DNA of 54,851 bases from Nostoc desertorum CM1-VF14 (GCA_019359245.1 JAHHHR010000052.1:1-54851), one strand, 5' to 3'. Shown: positions 40,652 to 50,254, numbered from the stretch's first letter. Notes: generated by a model not told the origin, from the sequence alone. Program-made: numbers and translations.

Positions 40652-41482
40652 ATGAAAAAACTGATTAAAGGTTTGCGCGAATTCAAAAGTAGTTATTTTC
40701 CTGCCAATGAAGAACTGTTTGAACAACTTTCTCATGGTCAAAAGCCTAGAGTACTATTTATTACTTGTTCAGATTCGCGTATTGACCCAAACCTGATTAC
40801 ACAAGCAGGCTTAGGTGAATTGTTTGTTATCCGCAATGCAGGAAACATTATTCCACCATTTGGTGCGACTAATGGTGGTGAAGGGGCAACAATTGAATAT
40901 GCTATTCAAGCATTAGATATTCAACAAATTATTGTCTGTGGTCACTCGCATTGTGGTGCAATGAAAGGGTTAATGAAGTTAGACAGCTTACGAGTAGAAA
41001 TGCCGCTTGTACATGACTGGCTCAAGTATACAGAGGCAACCCGACGGCTGGTAAAAGATAATTATAGCCACTATGAAGGGGAAGAACTGTTAGAAATAAT
41101 TATTGCTGAGAATGTACTCACGCAAATCGAGAATTTACGGACTTATCCGGTGATTCGTTCTAAGCTTCACCAAGGAAAACTCAGCATTTATGCTTGGATT
41201 TATCAAATTGAGACAGGAGAAATTTTGTCATACGAAGCAGAAAAACACGCCTATGTCTTGCTCCAAAATCAGCTTTCCCCATCAGAGATAGATGAGGCAT
41301 TACTTAACCCACCTTTAACTAGCAATGTGGAAATACATTTCACTAAAACTCAACAACAGGCGTCTCAATCGTCCGAGGAACTCCCTATTTCTGCACGTGA
41401 ATGGTTTCCAATGACAGTGCTTTCTCCCGAACAAATGGAGCGAATTTATCGAGGCTCGGCAACAAAGAATTTACCCCACTAA
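40652..41482 (+). CDS. ccaA: Carboxysomal-type beta-carbonic anhydrase
   Basis: The enzyme interconverts CO2 and bicarbonate, in this type inside the carboxysome. It has 276 residues, like CcaA/IcfA. Zinc ligands are Cys39 and catalytic Asp41 in FITCSDSRID, His98 and Cys101 in VCGHSHCGAMKG. The N-terminal LIKGLREFKSSYFPANEELF is typical. The C-terminal extension beyond residue 200 (from YEAEKHAYVLLQNQLS) is the part that links CcaA to carboxysome proteins. It stands alone; no ccm genes are in the window. Also known as icfA. Confidence 0.93.
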   Translation: MKKLIKGLREFKSSYFPANEELFEQLSHGQKPRVLFITCSDSRIDPNLITQAGLGELFVIRNAGNIIPPFGATNGGEGATIEYAIQALDIQQIIVCGHSHCGAMKGLMKLDSLRVEMPLVHDWLKYTEATRRLVKDNYSHYEGEELLEIIIAENVLTQIENLRTYPVIRSKLHQGKLSIYAWIYQIETGEILSYEAEKHAYVLLQNQLSPSEIDEALLNPPLTSNVEIHFTKTQQQASQSSEELPISAREWFPMTVLSPEQMERIYRGSATKNLPH

Positions 41483-41657
41483 TAAAATTCTATTAATCCA
41501 AATGTGAATTGTGGCTAGAGAAAGCAGGCAAACAGTAGTTTGAAAACGAAGAATGCAAATTTTTGTAATAATTTTGTAATAATTTTAACTTTTTGCAAAA
41601 AAATTTAGTTTTTAGGTGAGAGCATAGTAAGTTGATTGCTATTAACTCGATAAGAAT

Positions 41658-41987
41658 ATGATTGCAAATTCGACAAATCCTCCTGAAAACGTCATTAATT
41701 GTTTGCAAACTATCTTGGATGCCACTGCTACGGGGAATTACGAATTTTTTCTCACAGTTGGTGATTTAGACTACAAAACAGATATTACCAAAGGAATTTT
41801 TGACCAAGTTAGCTCCCCGCTAATTCCACGTATGTCTGAAGGTTATACAATTACTTACTTCGGTCATCTCAAACAAGGAGAAACTCAGACCTATTTATGG
41901 AAGTTGAGTTTCGCTGATGATGGACATGAATTTATAGTACGTATGGGGATGAAGGAGGACAAAGTTAATCTGATATGGATTACTTAA
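41658..41987 (+). CDS. Conserved small protein, unknown function
   Basis: A 109-residue protein starting MIANSTNPPENVINCLQTIL. Its strand-rich second half (GYTITYFGHLKQGETQTYLW, then KLSFADDGHEFIVRMGMKED, ending KVNLIWIT) suggests an NTF2-like or cystatin-like alpha+beta fold. No signal peptide or catalytic motif is seen. It lies alone on the plus strand between ccaA and the convergent tenA. Confidence 0.65.
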   Translation: MIANSTNPPENVINCLQTILDATATGNYEFFLTVGDLDYKTDITKGIFDQVSSPLIPRMSEGYTITYFGHLKQGETQTYLWKLSFADDGHEFIVRMGMKEDKVNLIWIT

Positions 41988-42048
41988 AATATCCGCGTAT
42001 CTGCTGTGATAGGTTGTTGAATTTCTCTCGTCGGCTTAATTGGGCAAA

Positions 42049-42672
42049 CTACTCCAAAATCCACGCAGCCTGAAAAAAGTCGTGTTCGCAAAACATAGCA
42101 TAACGGTAGGTTGAATGCACAACAGAATTGCTAATGGCATAATTGTTAACTAAACTTTCTAATTGTTGTGTTAGTGGGTAAAAGTCTGCGCTACTGTAAG
42201 TACGAATCCAGTCTGCATATTGATGATTAGGAATGCCGTTACAGGCTAACTTTTCTCCTAAAAAGGAATACAAACGCATACAGGGAGACATCGCCGCAGC
42301 AGTTAAACCCACATCTCCACCCCAAGCAGTTGCTAACAAAAAGTCAGTATAGCGGCGAGTAGCAGTTCCTGGTTCTACAGAATGCAAATTTACTCCCCAC
42401 TGGGAAGCATAGCCACTATGCAACCGCAGTTCTTCTAAAACTCCACTAGCTAAGTTATGAAATGTGGTGAAACCTAACCAGTCTGGTGCTTTAGCTGCGG
42501 CAATACTGTACGCACGGGCAAAAGCTTCTAAGAAAAAAGTATCTTGCCCTACGTAGTAAGCAAATTTAACCTGCTCAAGAGTACCATCGCCAATGTTTTG
42601 AACAAAAGGATGCTCTAGGCAAGCTTGGGCTAGGTCTTGATTTGCTGCCCATAACTCGTTAGATAAAGTCAT
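42049..42672 (-). CDS. tenA: TenA/THI-4 family thiaminase II-like protein
   Basis: TenA hydrolyses amino-HMP breakdown products of thiamin to HMP for salvage. The 207-residue protein has the all-helical family pattern: ELWAANQDLAQACLEHPFVQ, KFAYYVGQDTFFLEAFARAY with the substrate-binding Asp, AAMSPCMRLYSFLGEKLA with the active-site Cys, and MFCEHDFFQAAW at the C-terminus with the expected Glu. HMP made here would feed ThiD (1962-2783). The pentapeptide gene lies upstream on the same strand, 56 nt apart. Confidence 0.88.
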   Translation of the reverse strand: MTLSNELWAANQDLAQACLEHPFVQNIGDGTLEQVKFAYYVGQDTFFLEAFARAYSIAAAKAPDWLGFTTFHNLASGVLEELRLHSGYASQWGVNLHSVEPGTATRRYTDFLLATAWGGDVGLTAAAMSPCMRLYSFLGEKLACNGIPNHQYADWIRTYSSADFYPLTQQLESLVNNYAISNSVVHSTYRYAMFCEHDFFQAAWILE

Positions 42673-42728
42673 TTGTTATTTGTCACTTTTCATCTGTTAT
42701 TATCCCTCTGTTATTTCAACTTTCCTCC

Positions 42729-43499
42729 TCAAAAAGGCAAGAACTGGAGTAAAACTGAGCCTAAACTTCCCAAAAAGTCAACGAAACTGGGCTTACCAGC
42801 ACTTACTTTTTCATTGACGGGTGTTTGCAGTTCTTGAATAAAAGCTTGGGCTGTTAGCGTTCCAGGGCCGTTGTTTTGGGATGTAAACATTTTTTCGGCA
42901 ATTTGGGCATCTTGGAATGCACCTTGTCTATCCAATATTTGGTAACGGGCAACACCACGAGCTAAATAAGCACCCGCATATTCTGGTTTAATAGCGATCG
43001 CTTGATTAAAATAACTGATTGCTTGCTGTTGGTTGCCTTTTTCTGCTTCTGCTACACCCAAAGCATAAAATTCTTCTGGTGAAGCAATTTGTGATGGTAT
43101 ACCAACTGCACCTTGGAAGTTAGTCCCATTTAAGTAAGCACCAGTCAGTTCTGCATTTGCTAAATAAGTATTTCTCAAATCAGCACTCGCCAAATTTGCC
43201 CCACTAAATTTAGCCTCGCTCAGGTTAACACCAAATAAACTAGCGCCACTCAAGTTTGCACCCCGCAAATCTGCGCCACTCAAGTTTGCCCGGCTGAGGT
43301 TAGCACCTGCAAGATTAGCACCGCTCAAATTGGCTCCAGATAAGTCAGCCATCACTAAACCTGCATTTGTCAAATCACAGTTTTGACATTGTTTGGTTGC
43401 CAAGAGCTGTCTAATATGTTCAGAATTTGCTGCCTGTACGGTTGTTGTCAAACTAATCGTGGTTAAAAAGGCAGCTATGGCTATAATTTGGTTCTTCAT
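42729..43499 (-). CDS. Exported pentapeptide-repeat protein with a TPR-like tail
   Basis: From the ATG at 43499 the product has a signal peptide (IIAIAAFLTTISLTTTVQAA), then about 16 A(D/N)LxG pentapeptide units at residues about 48-130 (for example LSGANLSGANLAGANLS), forming a quadrilateral beta-helix. Two TPR-like helical pairs follow (AEKGNQQQAISYFNQAIAIK, then YAGAYLARGVARY). A 24-nt upstream alternative start would spoil the signal peptide. It is probably periplasmic or thylakoid-lumenal, with a binding role rather than an enzymatic one. Confidence 0.85.
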   Translation of the reverse strand: MKNQIIAIAAFLTTISLTTTVQAANSEHIRQLLATKQCQNCDLTNAGLVMADLSGANLSGANLAGANLSRANLSGADLRGANLSGASLFGVNLSEAKFSGANLASADLRNTYLANAELTGAYLNGTNFQGAVGIPSQIASPEEFYALGVAEAEKGNQQQAISYFNQAIAIKPEYAGAYLARGVARYQILDRQGAFQDAQIAEKMFTSQNNGPGTLTAQAFIQELQTPVNEKVSAGKPSFVDFLGSLGSVLLQFLPF

Positions 43500-43693
43500 A
43501 TCTATGTAATATTTATTACTCAATATTCTACGTTGACTGAGACGGATTTATACCTCAGTTTATAATATGAGCAATCTGAACAATTTGACCTCTGTAGTTA
43601 CCTATATGACTTGTAAATTTGAGTAAACACTCACGTATACCCTGATTTTAAATAAATATGAGACTATAGAAGTATTAAGACAGCCATAAAAAC

Positions 43694-43960
43694 GTGAGTC
43701 AGCAAGACAAACTCTTAGAAAAGATCCTCTCTGGGACTTCTGATACAGACATCCCTTTCGCCCAACTGTGGCAACTCTTATATACACTAGGCTTTGAGGA
43801 ACGGATTCGTGGCGATCATCGAATTTTTGTCAAAGCCGATATTGAGGAAATATTGAATCTGCAACATAAGAGAGGAAAAGCCAAAAGTTATCAAATTAAA
43901 CAAATTCGTGCAGTAATTCTCAAGTATAAGCTAGGAAGTAAAAATGATGTTTCGGTATGA
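43694..43960 (+). CDS. hicA: HicA-family mRNA interferase toxin
   Basis: An 88-residue HicA-like protein with a GTG start. The dsRBD-like core has WQLLYTLGFEERIRGDHRIF, where His of GDHRIF is the expected catalytic residue, followed by ILNLQHKRGKAKSYQIKQIR and AVILKYKLG. HicA cleaves mRNA when free of HicB. It overlaps hicB by 17 nt, in the toxin-first order usual for hicAB. Confidence 0.85.
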   Translation: MSQQDKLLEKILSGTSDTDIPFAQLWQLLYTLGFEERIRGDHRIFVKADIEEILNLQHKRGKAKSYQIKQIRAVILKYKLGSKNDVSV

Positions 43961-44156
43961 AGTTATTCTCTACTGGAGTGAGTTAGATCAAGCCTTTATT
44001 GCAGAAGTACCAGAATTACCAGGCTGTGCTGCTGATGGCAATTCTTATCAAGAAGCTTTGCAGAATGTAGAATTAGTTATGCAGGAATGGAGCGAAACGG
44101 CTAAGGATTTAGGGCGTCCAGTTCCTCAACCTAGACCGCGTTTGATGTACATTTAA
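43944..44156 (+). CDS. hicB: HicB-family antitoxin
   Basis: A 70-residue HicB domain: FRYEVILYWSELDQAFIAEV, PELPGCAADGNSYQEALQNV, then QEWSETAKDLGRPVPQPRPR. It has the degenerate RNase H-like fold that blocks HicA. No C-terminal ribbon-helix-helix is present, so it is the short form, and autoregulation would need another factor. Start is at 43944 or the next codon, 43947 (ATGATG). Confidence 0.87.
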   Translation: MMFRYEVILYWSELDQAFIAEVPELPGCAADGNSYQEALQNVELVMQEWSETAKDLGRPVPQPRPRLMYI

Positions 44157-44339
44157 TTAATACGCAAACTAAGTCAACTGCTTTTTTAGCATGGTTTTTA
44201 ACGCCACTTCTATTCCTTTCCTCGAAAGGGCGTGAGGCTTTTAAACCTAATTTTAGTTTTTCTCTACTTGTATGAAAATACCCTGCCAATTTATTTGAGA
44301 AGTTGAGGATTTGGACAGCACAAAATTTCATTGAAAAGG

Positions 44340-45401
44340 TTATTTACTAGCAACCTTACAAATCACCATAATATGTGATTTGTATTTGTTAGTATTATAG
44401 TGAAGAATTTGCAGTCCAGAACGTTCTAATTCTTGCAAAAGTTTAGGCATTTCATATTTATGATGTCGCCAAATAGTAACTTCTTCACCTTCAGATATTT
44501 CAATCTTTTTATCTATCCCCATTCTACTAAAATCTATAGTGTAATTATGATGGAGTTTTATATTAGCAACTACACTATCTGTTTTTAAATCATACTTTCT
44601 CACCAATTCACAATCTTCAGATTTAATCCCAATCTTACTTTTAACCCATCCATATATTTCTTCTACATGATACTTACAGCCACCTCTCACGTTTCCATTC
44701 CATGTAGAGTTAGAGCCAATTTCATTAGTAAATACCAAAAAATCATTTTTTCCCATACTATCTCTAAAGTTTTTTAGTACCTCATCTCTATTTTGATGAT
44801 TGCCAATGGTAACACCTAAGTGGAAAAATATTTTTGCTGTGTCATCAATTTCAAGGCTAGCTTTATTTTGGAATAAATTTTTGGGTACACAACTATTTTC
44901 TATATCAATTGTGGAGCTAATAAATTCGACAAGAGGGAACCATTTCGTAAAATTATTTTTGGATACATGAAGTAATTCTTCACTAATATCTAAAGCAATG
45001 TATTTATTAACCTTTCCCAATTTATTAAGTCTTTGAATAAAATTTTTAACTGGATATGAATTTCCTGCACCAACGTCTACAATAGTTACTTTTTCGCCAG
45101 TTTTAATATTGTCATTCAAATATTTAAAATTGTCTTTTAAAAGGTCAATTTCTACATTTGATGTTCGATACCATGTAGGAATAACATATTTTAGATAAAA
45201 ATCGTCCCATATTTTTGCGCCTCTACCTTTATAAGAATACTTTAGAGGGATTTCTCGCTTGACTTCTAATGCATGAATTATTCCTAAAACTTCTTCTTCA
45301 GAAAAAATAGAGTAGAACTCAGAACTTGGCTTTGCTGTGCGACTGATAGCAGTTGACATATCCGAGGGTACTTGGGAATTGCTATGAAAATTTTGAGCCA
45401 T
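44340..45401 (-). CDS. EgtD-like SAM-dependent methyltransferase
   Basis: The 353-residue product belongs to the Methyltransf_33 group (histidine-specific or EgtD-like N-methyltransferases). The SAM-binding loop is VTIVDVGAGNSYPVKNFIQR, followed by KYIALDISEELLHVSKNNF and IFFHLGVTIGNHQNRDEVLK. The C-terminal VTIWRHHKYEMPKLLQEL fits the family. EgtD makes hercynine for ergothioneine, but no egtB partner is seen here, and fungal relatives methylate other amino compounds, so the substrate is open. The ATG at 45401 is preferred to a TTG 84 nt upstream. It is divergent from the ABC exporter pair (190 nt). Confidence 0.78.
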   Translation of the reverse strand: MAQNFHSNSQVPSDMSTAISRTAKPSSEFYSIFSEEEVLGIIHALEVKREIPLKYSYKGRGAKIWDDFYLKYVIPTWYRTSNVEIDLLKDNFKYLNDNIKTGEKVTIVDVGAGNSYPVKNFIQRLNKLGKVNKYIALDISEELLHVSKNNFTKWFPLVEFISSTIDIENSCVPKNLFQNKASLEIDDTAKIFFHLGVTIGNHQNRDEVLKNFRDSMGKNDFLVFTNEIGSNSTWNGNVRGGCKYHVEEIYGWVKSKIGIKSEDCELVRKYDLKTDSVVANIKLHHNYTIDFSRMGIDKKIEISEGEEVTIWRHHKYEMPKLLQELERSGLQILHYNTNKYKSHIMVICKVASK

Positions 45402-45591
45402 TATTCTTGTTCTTTGGTTTTCTTCGATATTTAAGATTAGCCGCAATGCTTGCCAAAGAGGTATTTTCCCATATCGTTGTCCCAAAATTTAGAATTATCA
45501 TCACAAATAGATCCCACATTCCCTACTGACCAATTGGTTTTTTACAATCAAAATACGAGATAATTTTCCAAAGATACAGGGGTGAATTCCA

Positions 45592-47385
45592 GTGGTTCAG
45601 CAACCAGAACTCCAGGAAAATTCGTCGATACAGTCAATGCAGCGCGTGCTTAAGAGTTTAAGCACTTACCGATGGACTTCGCTAGGAGCATTGGTGAGTC
45701 TGTTACTGTTGACGATCGCAAACGCAGTTACTCCACAACTATTTCGGTGGGGAATTGATCAGGGTATCACGCAAAAAAACCTCCAAATTGTGCTACATAG
45801 TGCCGCATGGTTGGTACTTGCCGCGATCGCTCGTGGTGTATTTAACTTTGGACAAAGCTATTTGGCAGAAGCAGCGTCTCAGGGTGTAGCCTATGACCTG
45901 CGAAACAAAATTTTCAGCAAAATTCAAAATCTCAGTTTCAGTTATCATGATCAGTCGCAGACTTCCCAACTGTTAACCCGTGTCACCAGCGACATTGAGC
46001 AGATCCGTACCTTTGTTGGCACTAGCCTGATTCAGGTCATTGCTTCAGTTGTAACATTGGTGAGTATTTCGGTGGTTTTGCTGCTGATGAACTGGGAACT
46101 AGCGCTAATTACGCTAACGGTAGTCCCCCTTAATGCATGGTTGATGGGACAATTTGTTACTCGGAATAACAAACTCTTTCGGCAAGTACAAGAGCAACTA
46201 AGCGACCTGAATGCTGTATTGCAAGAGAACTTACTAGGAATACGGGTAGTGAAAGCGTTTGTGCGGGAATCCACCGAAAGGTCGCGTTACACGACCATGA
46301 ATGATTCCCTAGTCAGGGCAAACATGAAAACCATTAGCGCCATCCACAATACCTTCCCGTTTATCTTTTTGCTGAGTAATTTGGTAACATTGGCAGTTTT
46401 CGCCTATGGGGGAGCGCAAGTAATTGGGGGTAGATTCTCCATTGGCGAACTGGTGGCGTTTAACTCCTACTTAGCTTTAATTCTCCAACCAATTTTGTTG
46501 ATTGGATTTGCTGCACCTGCGATCGCTCAATCAGCTGCTTCTGCCGAACGTGTTTACGAAGTTGTTGATGCGGAAGTAGAAATTCGCGATCGCCCTGGCG
46601 CTGTCCCATTTGAAACCTGCGGCGGTAGAATCACCTTTGAAAATGTTTCCTTTCGCTACCCAGGAGCCAGCACTGAAACTCTCAAAAAAGTTTCTTTTGA
46701 AACAAAGCCCAACGAACTAATTGCCGTTTTAGGAATGACTGGTTCCGGGAAAAGCACAATTATGAACTTAATTCCCCGCTTTTACGATGTCACAGGGGGA
46801 GCAGTTCGCATTGACGGACGAGATGTAAAATGTTTCACCCTCAAAAGCCTTAGATCGAGGATTGGCATTGTATTTCAGGAAACTACCCTCTTCTCTGGCA
46901 CAATCCGCGAAAATATTGCCTACGCAAAACCCGATGCAACCCTAGAGCAGGTAATTGAGGTTGCAAAAACCGCCCAAATGCACGATTTTATCAGTAGTTT
47001 ACCCGATGGCTACGAGACGATTGTGGGTGAACGGGGTGTGGGTTTATCTGGTGGACAAAAACAAAGAATTGCGATCGCTCGTACCTTACTGACCGATTAC
47101 AGCATTCTGATTTTAGATGATAGCACCTCGGCTATAGATGCCAAAACTGCTGCCCAGATTCAAGCCGAACTAGATAGCTTAATGCGCCAAAAAGCTTGTA
47201 CAACCTTTGTAGTTGCTCAACGCATTAGCACCGTTAAAAATGCCGATCGCATTTTTCTCATGGATAAAGGACGATTGGTAGCACAAGGTACTCACGAAGA
47301 ATTGATGCAAACCAGCCCACTCTACGGTGTAATTTTAGAATCTCAGGTGAAGGCGAAAGAGAAAAATGATGCCAAATTAACATAA
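45592..47385 (+). CDS. ABC exporter half-transporter, subunit with degenerate ATPase site
   Basis: A 597-residue fused membrane and ATPase subunit. Six spans occupy residues about 30-320. The NBD has Walker A GMTGSGKSTIMN (about residue 381), signature LSGGQKQRIAIART, and Walker B LILDDSTSAIDAKT, in which the catalytic Glu is Asp. The H-loop His is replaced by Gln (FVVAQRISTV). These are the marks of the BmrC/TM287-like partner in heterodimeric exporters. The start is a GTG at 45592. The second subunit begins 81 nt downstream. Confidence 0.92.
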   Translation: MVQQPELQENSSIQSMQRVLKSLSTYRWTSLGALVSLLLLTIANAVTPQLFRWGIDQGITQKNLQIVLHSAAWLVLAAIARGVFNFGQSYLAEAASQGVAYDLRNKIFSKIQNLSFSYHDQSQTSQLLTRVTSDIEQIRTFVGTSLIQVIASVVTLVSISVVLLLMNWELALITLTVVPLNAWLMGQFVTRNNKLFRQVQEQLSDLNAVLQENLLGIRVVKAFVRESTERSRYTTMNDSLVRANMKTISAIHNTFPFIFLLSNLVTLAVFAYGGAQVIGGRFSIGELVAFNSYLALILQPILLIGFAAPAIAQSAASAERVYEVVDAEVEIRDRPGAVPFETCGGRITFENVSFRYPGASTETLKKVSFETKPNELIAVLGMTGSGKSTIMNLIPRFYDVTGGAVRIDGRDVKCFTLKSLRSRIGIVFQETTLFSGTIRENIAYAKPDATLEQVIEVAKTAQMHDFISSLPDGYETIVGERGVGLSGGQKQRIAIARTLLTDYSILILDDSTSAIDAKTAAQIQAELDSLMRQKACTTFVVAQRISTVKNADRIFLMDKGRLVAQGTHEELMQTSPLYGVILESQVKAKEKNDAKLT

Positions 47386-47466
47386 AAAGTATTGCTTGAG
47401 ATTTTTATAACAGCCTTGTAGTAAACACAAAGACTTTTAATCCAAAATCCACAATCCAAAATTGCT

Positions 47467-49269
47467 ATGAGAGGCATAGTTCCCGTTGTTGCATCTGAGG
47501 ATCAAGCGAGTCAGCAGATATCCACCCTGCGACGCTTTTTGCAATACCTGCTACTTTATCGCAAAGAAATTCCCATAGCTCTGACATTAGTATTTATTGG
47601 TGCCGTAACCCAGACAATTGGGCCGTTTTTTATCGGTTGGTCGATTGATCACCTTATTGCACAAGGGAATTTGCAGGGACTCCTACTGTTATTAGGAATA
47701 CTAGCGCTGAACTACGGATTTGGCGTATTAGCAATCCGGGGCCAAATCATTCGAGTCGGCTGGATTATGCAGCGATTGCTGGCTCAACTGAGGCAAGATA
47801 TTTTTATTAAAATCCAAAGTCTGCCCCTCAGCTTTTTTGATCGCAGTGAAGCGGGCGATTTAATGAGCCGCCTGCTCAATGATGTCAATACCGTGAATCA
47901 GGCATTTGGACTGACGATCGCTCAAATGCTAGGTAACACTTTTAGTTTGGTCGGTATAATCATTGCGATGCTCTCAATCAACCTGCAACTCGGCTTGTTG
48001 AGTAACCTGGTTGTGCCACTGATGATTTTTACCACAAGCTTGTTTGCACGTTGGGCAAGAGCTAGGTTTCGCGTTACTCGACAGACGATTGGGGAACTTT
48101 CCGCCAAGTTAGAAGAAGATATTGGCAGCGTCCGAGAAGCACAGGCATTTAATCGTGTACAGATGAATATCGAAGAATTCGACGTTCTTAACGCCGCTAA
48201 TAGAGATGCTAACGTCGAAGCTGTAGCAATTACTTCCGCCTTTTTGCCCTCCATCGATTTTCTCAACACACTAGCAACCGCAGGCGTGCTGGCTTATGGC
48301 GGCTATCTCGCAGTCACCGGAGCTGCAACAGTGGGTGTGGTGACAGCCTTTTTACTTTACGTCCAGCAGTTCTTCCGCCCGATCCAAATTCTTAGCCAGT
48401 TTTACACTCAAGCTCAATCTGCCTTCGCCGGATTAGAGCGAATCTTTCTATTACTCGATGAACCGTCCCAACTCAAAGACGCACCCGATGCGACAGAAAT
48501 GCCGCCCATTCACGGAGAAGTGACATTTGAGAATGTCAAGTTTGGCTACAACCCAGATCAATTAGTTCTCAAAGGAGTGAATTTGCACGCCTATCCAGGA
48601 CAGATGGTTGCGTTAGTAGGGCCAACAGGTTCAGGAAAAAGCACAATTATTAACTTGATTTTGCGTTTTTACGATGTATCTGGCGGTGCAGTGAAAATTG
48701 ATGATATCGATGTACGTAGCGTTACTCAAGCAAGTCTGCGGCGACAAATTGGCATTGTCCTGCAAGACAATATTTTATTTAGTGGCACTGTCGCCGAAAA
48801 CATAGCCTTTGGCTCTGCCCATGCTACCCAAGCTGATATCGAAGAAGCTGCACAACTGGCAAATGTGCATGAGTTCATTACCTCACTACCACAAGGCTAT
48901 ACAACTCAATTGGGTGAACGTGGAGCGCCTTTGAGCCAGGGACAGCGACAGCTAATTAGTATTGCCCGTGCGGTCTTGATTAATCCCCGAATTCTAATTC
49001 TTGATGAGGCAACCAGCAGCATTGATACCCGTACAGAAGCGCTAGTACAAACTGCGATCGCTCGTTTGCTGCAAGGTCGTACCAGTTTCGTAATTGCCCA
49101 CCGTCTCAGTACAGTTACCCAGGCAGATCGGGTATTAGTGATTCAGCAAGGACAAATTGTAGAGCAGGGTACTCACGTCGAACTCATCAATCAGCAAGGT
49201 GTCTATGCGAACCTCTATGCTCTGCAATTGGGTGCAGCAGACACAATGGTTCTTCAAAACGAAAAGTAA
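47467..49269 (+). CDS. ABC exporter half-transporter, subunit with complete ATPase residues
   Basis: This 600-residue partner has the same six-span plus NBD layout. Walker A is VGPTGSGKSTIIN, Walker B LILDEATSSIDTRT keeps the catalytic Glu, and the H-loop His is present in FVIAHRLSTVTQAD. The signature is LSQGQRQLISIARAV, with Gln for the second Gly, as in BmrD-like subunits. Together with the preceding gene it should form one canonical and one degenerate ATP site. The likely cargo is drugs or lipids, but unknown. Confidence 0.92.
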   Translation: MRGIVPVVASEDQASQQISTLRRFLQYLLLYRKEIPIALTLVFIGAVTQTIGPFFIGWSIDHLIAQGNLQGLLLLLGILALNYGFGVLAIRGQIIRVGWIMQRLLAQLRQDIFIKIQSLPLSFFDRSEAGDLMSRLLNDVNTVNQAFGLTIAQMLGNTFSLVGIIIAMLSINLQLGLLSNLVVPLMIFTTSLFARWARARFRVTRQTIGELSAKLEEDIGSVREAQAFNRVQMNIEEFDVLNAANRDANVEAVAITSAFLPSIDFLNTLATAGVLAYGGYLAVTGAATVGVVTAFLLYVQQFFRPIQILSQFYTQAQSAFAGLERIFLLLDEPSQLKDAPDATEMPPIHGEVTFENVKFGYNPDQLVLKGVNLHAYPGQMVALVGPTGSGKSTIINLILRFYDVSGGAVKIDDIDVRSVTQASLRRQIGIVLQDNILFSGTVAENIAFGSAHATQADIEEAAQLANVHEFITSLPQGYTTQLGERGAPLSQGQRQLISIARAVLINPRILILDEATSSIDTRTEALVQTAIARLLQGRTSFVIAHRLSTVTQADRVLVIQQGQIVEQGTHVELINQQGVYANLYALQLGAADTMVLQNEK

Positions 49270-49308
49270 AATATATATAGCTCTAATTTATCAATTACCA
49301 GAAAAGGA

Positions 49309-49563
49309 ATGAAGTTACCTGATCTCGATTCACAAACCATCGATCGCATCATTGAAATGGCATGGGAAGATAGAACATCTTTCGATGCCATTGAGGCTCA
49401 GTTTGGACTGCTGGAGAAACAGGTAATTGCCCTAATGAGGCGCGAAATGAAAAAATCTAGTTTCCAGATGTGGCGAGAGCGAGTCACCAAACGCGGTACA
49501 AAGCATTTATCTAAGCGAGAATTTATTGCAGGTCGGTTTAAATCGCACAATCAAAAAACGTAA
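49309..49563 (+). CDS. TIGR03643 (DUF2805) family small protein
   Basis: An 84-residue basic protein: LDSQTIDRIIEMAWEDRTSF, AIEAQFGLLEKQVIALMRRE, MKKSSFQMWRERVTKRGTKH. The helix-turn-helix-like first half and basic tail suggest nucleic-acid binding, though the family has no known role. It lies 39 nt after the ABC exporter gene and 35 nt before the reductase, so it is probably in the same transcript. Confidence 0.87.
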   Translation: MKLPDLDSQTIDRIIEMAWEDRTSFDAIEAQFGLLEKQVIALMRREMKKSSFQMWRERVTKRGTKHLSKREFIAGRFKSHNQKT

Positions 49564-49598
49564 GTAATTGGGTGAAAACCACTACATTCAGAAGCATA

Positions 49599-50126
49599 AT
49601 GACGAAGAAAGTTACACTCTACATTGCAGCTAGTTTGGATGGCTACATTGCTCGCAGCGATGGCGGAATTGATTGGCTCTCATTCCTTGATACAGAAGGT
49701 GAAGACTATGGTTACACTGCTTTCTACGAATCGACTGATGCCATTGTGTTAGGTAGCAATACTTATGAAGTAGGGCTTGGTTTTGATGAATGGCCTTATC
49801 CGGAAAAGAAATCCTTCGTTTTCACCCAGCGCAATCTCCAATCTAACCGTGAAGACGTTGTGTTTGTTTCTGAGCCAGTGGAGCCAGCCTTAGCAAATAT
49901 AGAGGCTCAAGGTTATAAAAATATCTGGTTAGTTGGTGGCGGAGCATTAATCAATTCGTTTCTTCAACACAGCTTGATTGACGAATATATTATTTCAATT
50001 ATTCCAATTATCTTAGGTGGCGGTATACAGCTTTTCCCACCGCCTAGCCCTGAAGAAAAATTGGAACTAATTAACTCCAAACAATATTCTACTGGCTTAC
50101 TGCAAGCACATTATAAGCGAATATAA
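49599..50126 (+). CDS. Dihydrofolate-reductase-like / RibD C-terminal domain protein
   Basis: A 175-residue NAD(P)H-dependent reductase fold: KVTLYIAASLDGYIARSDGG at the N-terminus, AIVLGSNTYEVGLGFDEWPY, then NIWLVGGGALINSFLQHSLI and the C-terminal DEYIISIIPIILGGGIQLFP. This is the YwjB/YyaP group rather than true folate-pathway DHFR, and its substrate is unknown. The ATG at 49599 fits the domain start; a GTG at 49572 would add nine residues. Confidence 0.85.
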   Translation: MTKKVTLYIAASLDGYIARSDGGIDWLSFLDTEGEDYGYTAFYESTDAIVLGSNTYEVGLGFDEWPYPEKKSFVFTQRNLQSNREDVVFVSEPVEPALANIEAQGYKNIWLVGGGALINSFLQHSLIDEYIISIIPIILGGGIQLFPPPSPEEKLELINSKQYSTGLLQAHYKRI

Positions 50127-50139
50127 AAGGTTCAAAAAT

Positions 50140-50158
50140 GCATAATTCATAATTATGC
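50140..50158 (+). terminator. Possible hairpin terminator
   Basis: GCATAATT and AATTATGC form a perfect 8-bp stem around CAT, 13 nt past the reductase stop. The stem is AT-rich and the T-run is short, so the call is weak. Confidence 0.4.
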
Positions 50159-50254
50159 TTCAAGTGGTGAGAAGTTGAGGAAATTTAAACACCACATGAA
50201 ACGTCACTGCCGTTAGTAGGCATTGGGTACAAACCCTTTTTAATTACTAATTAA

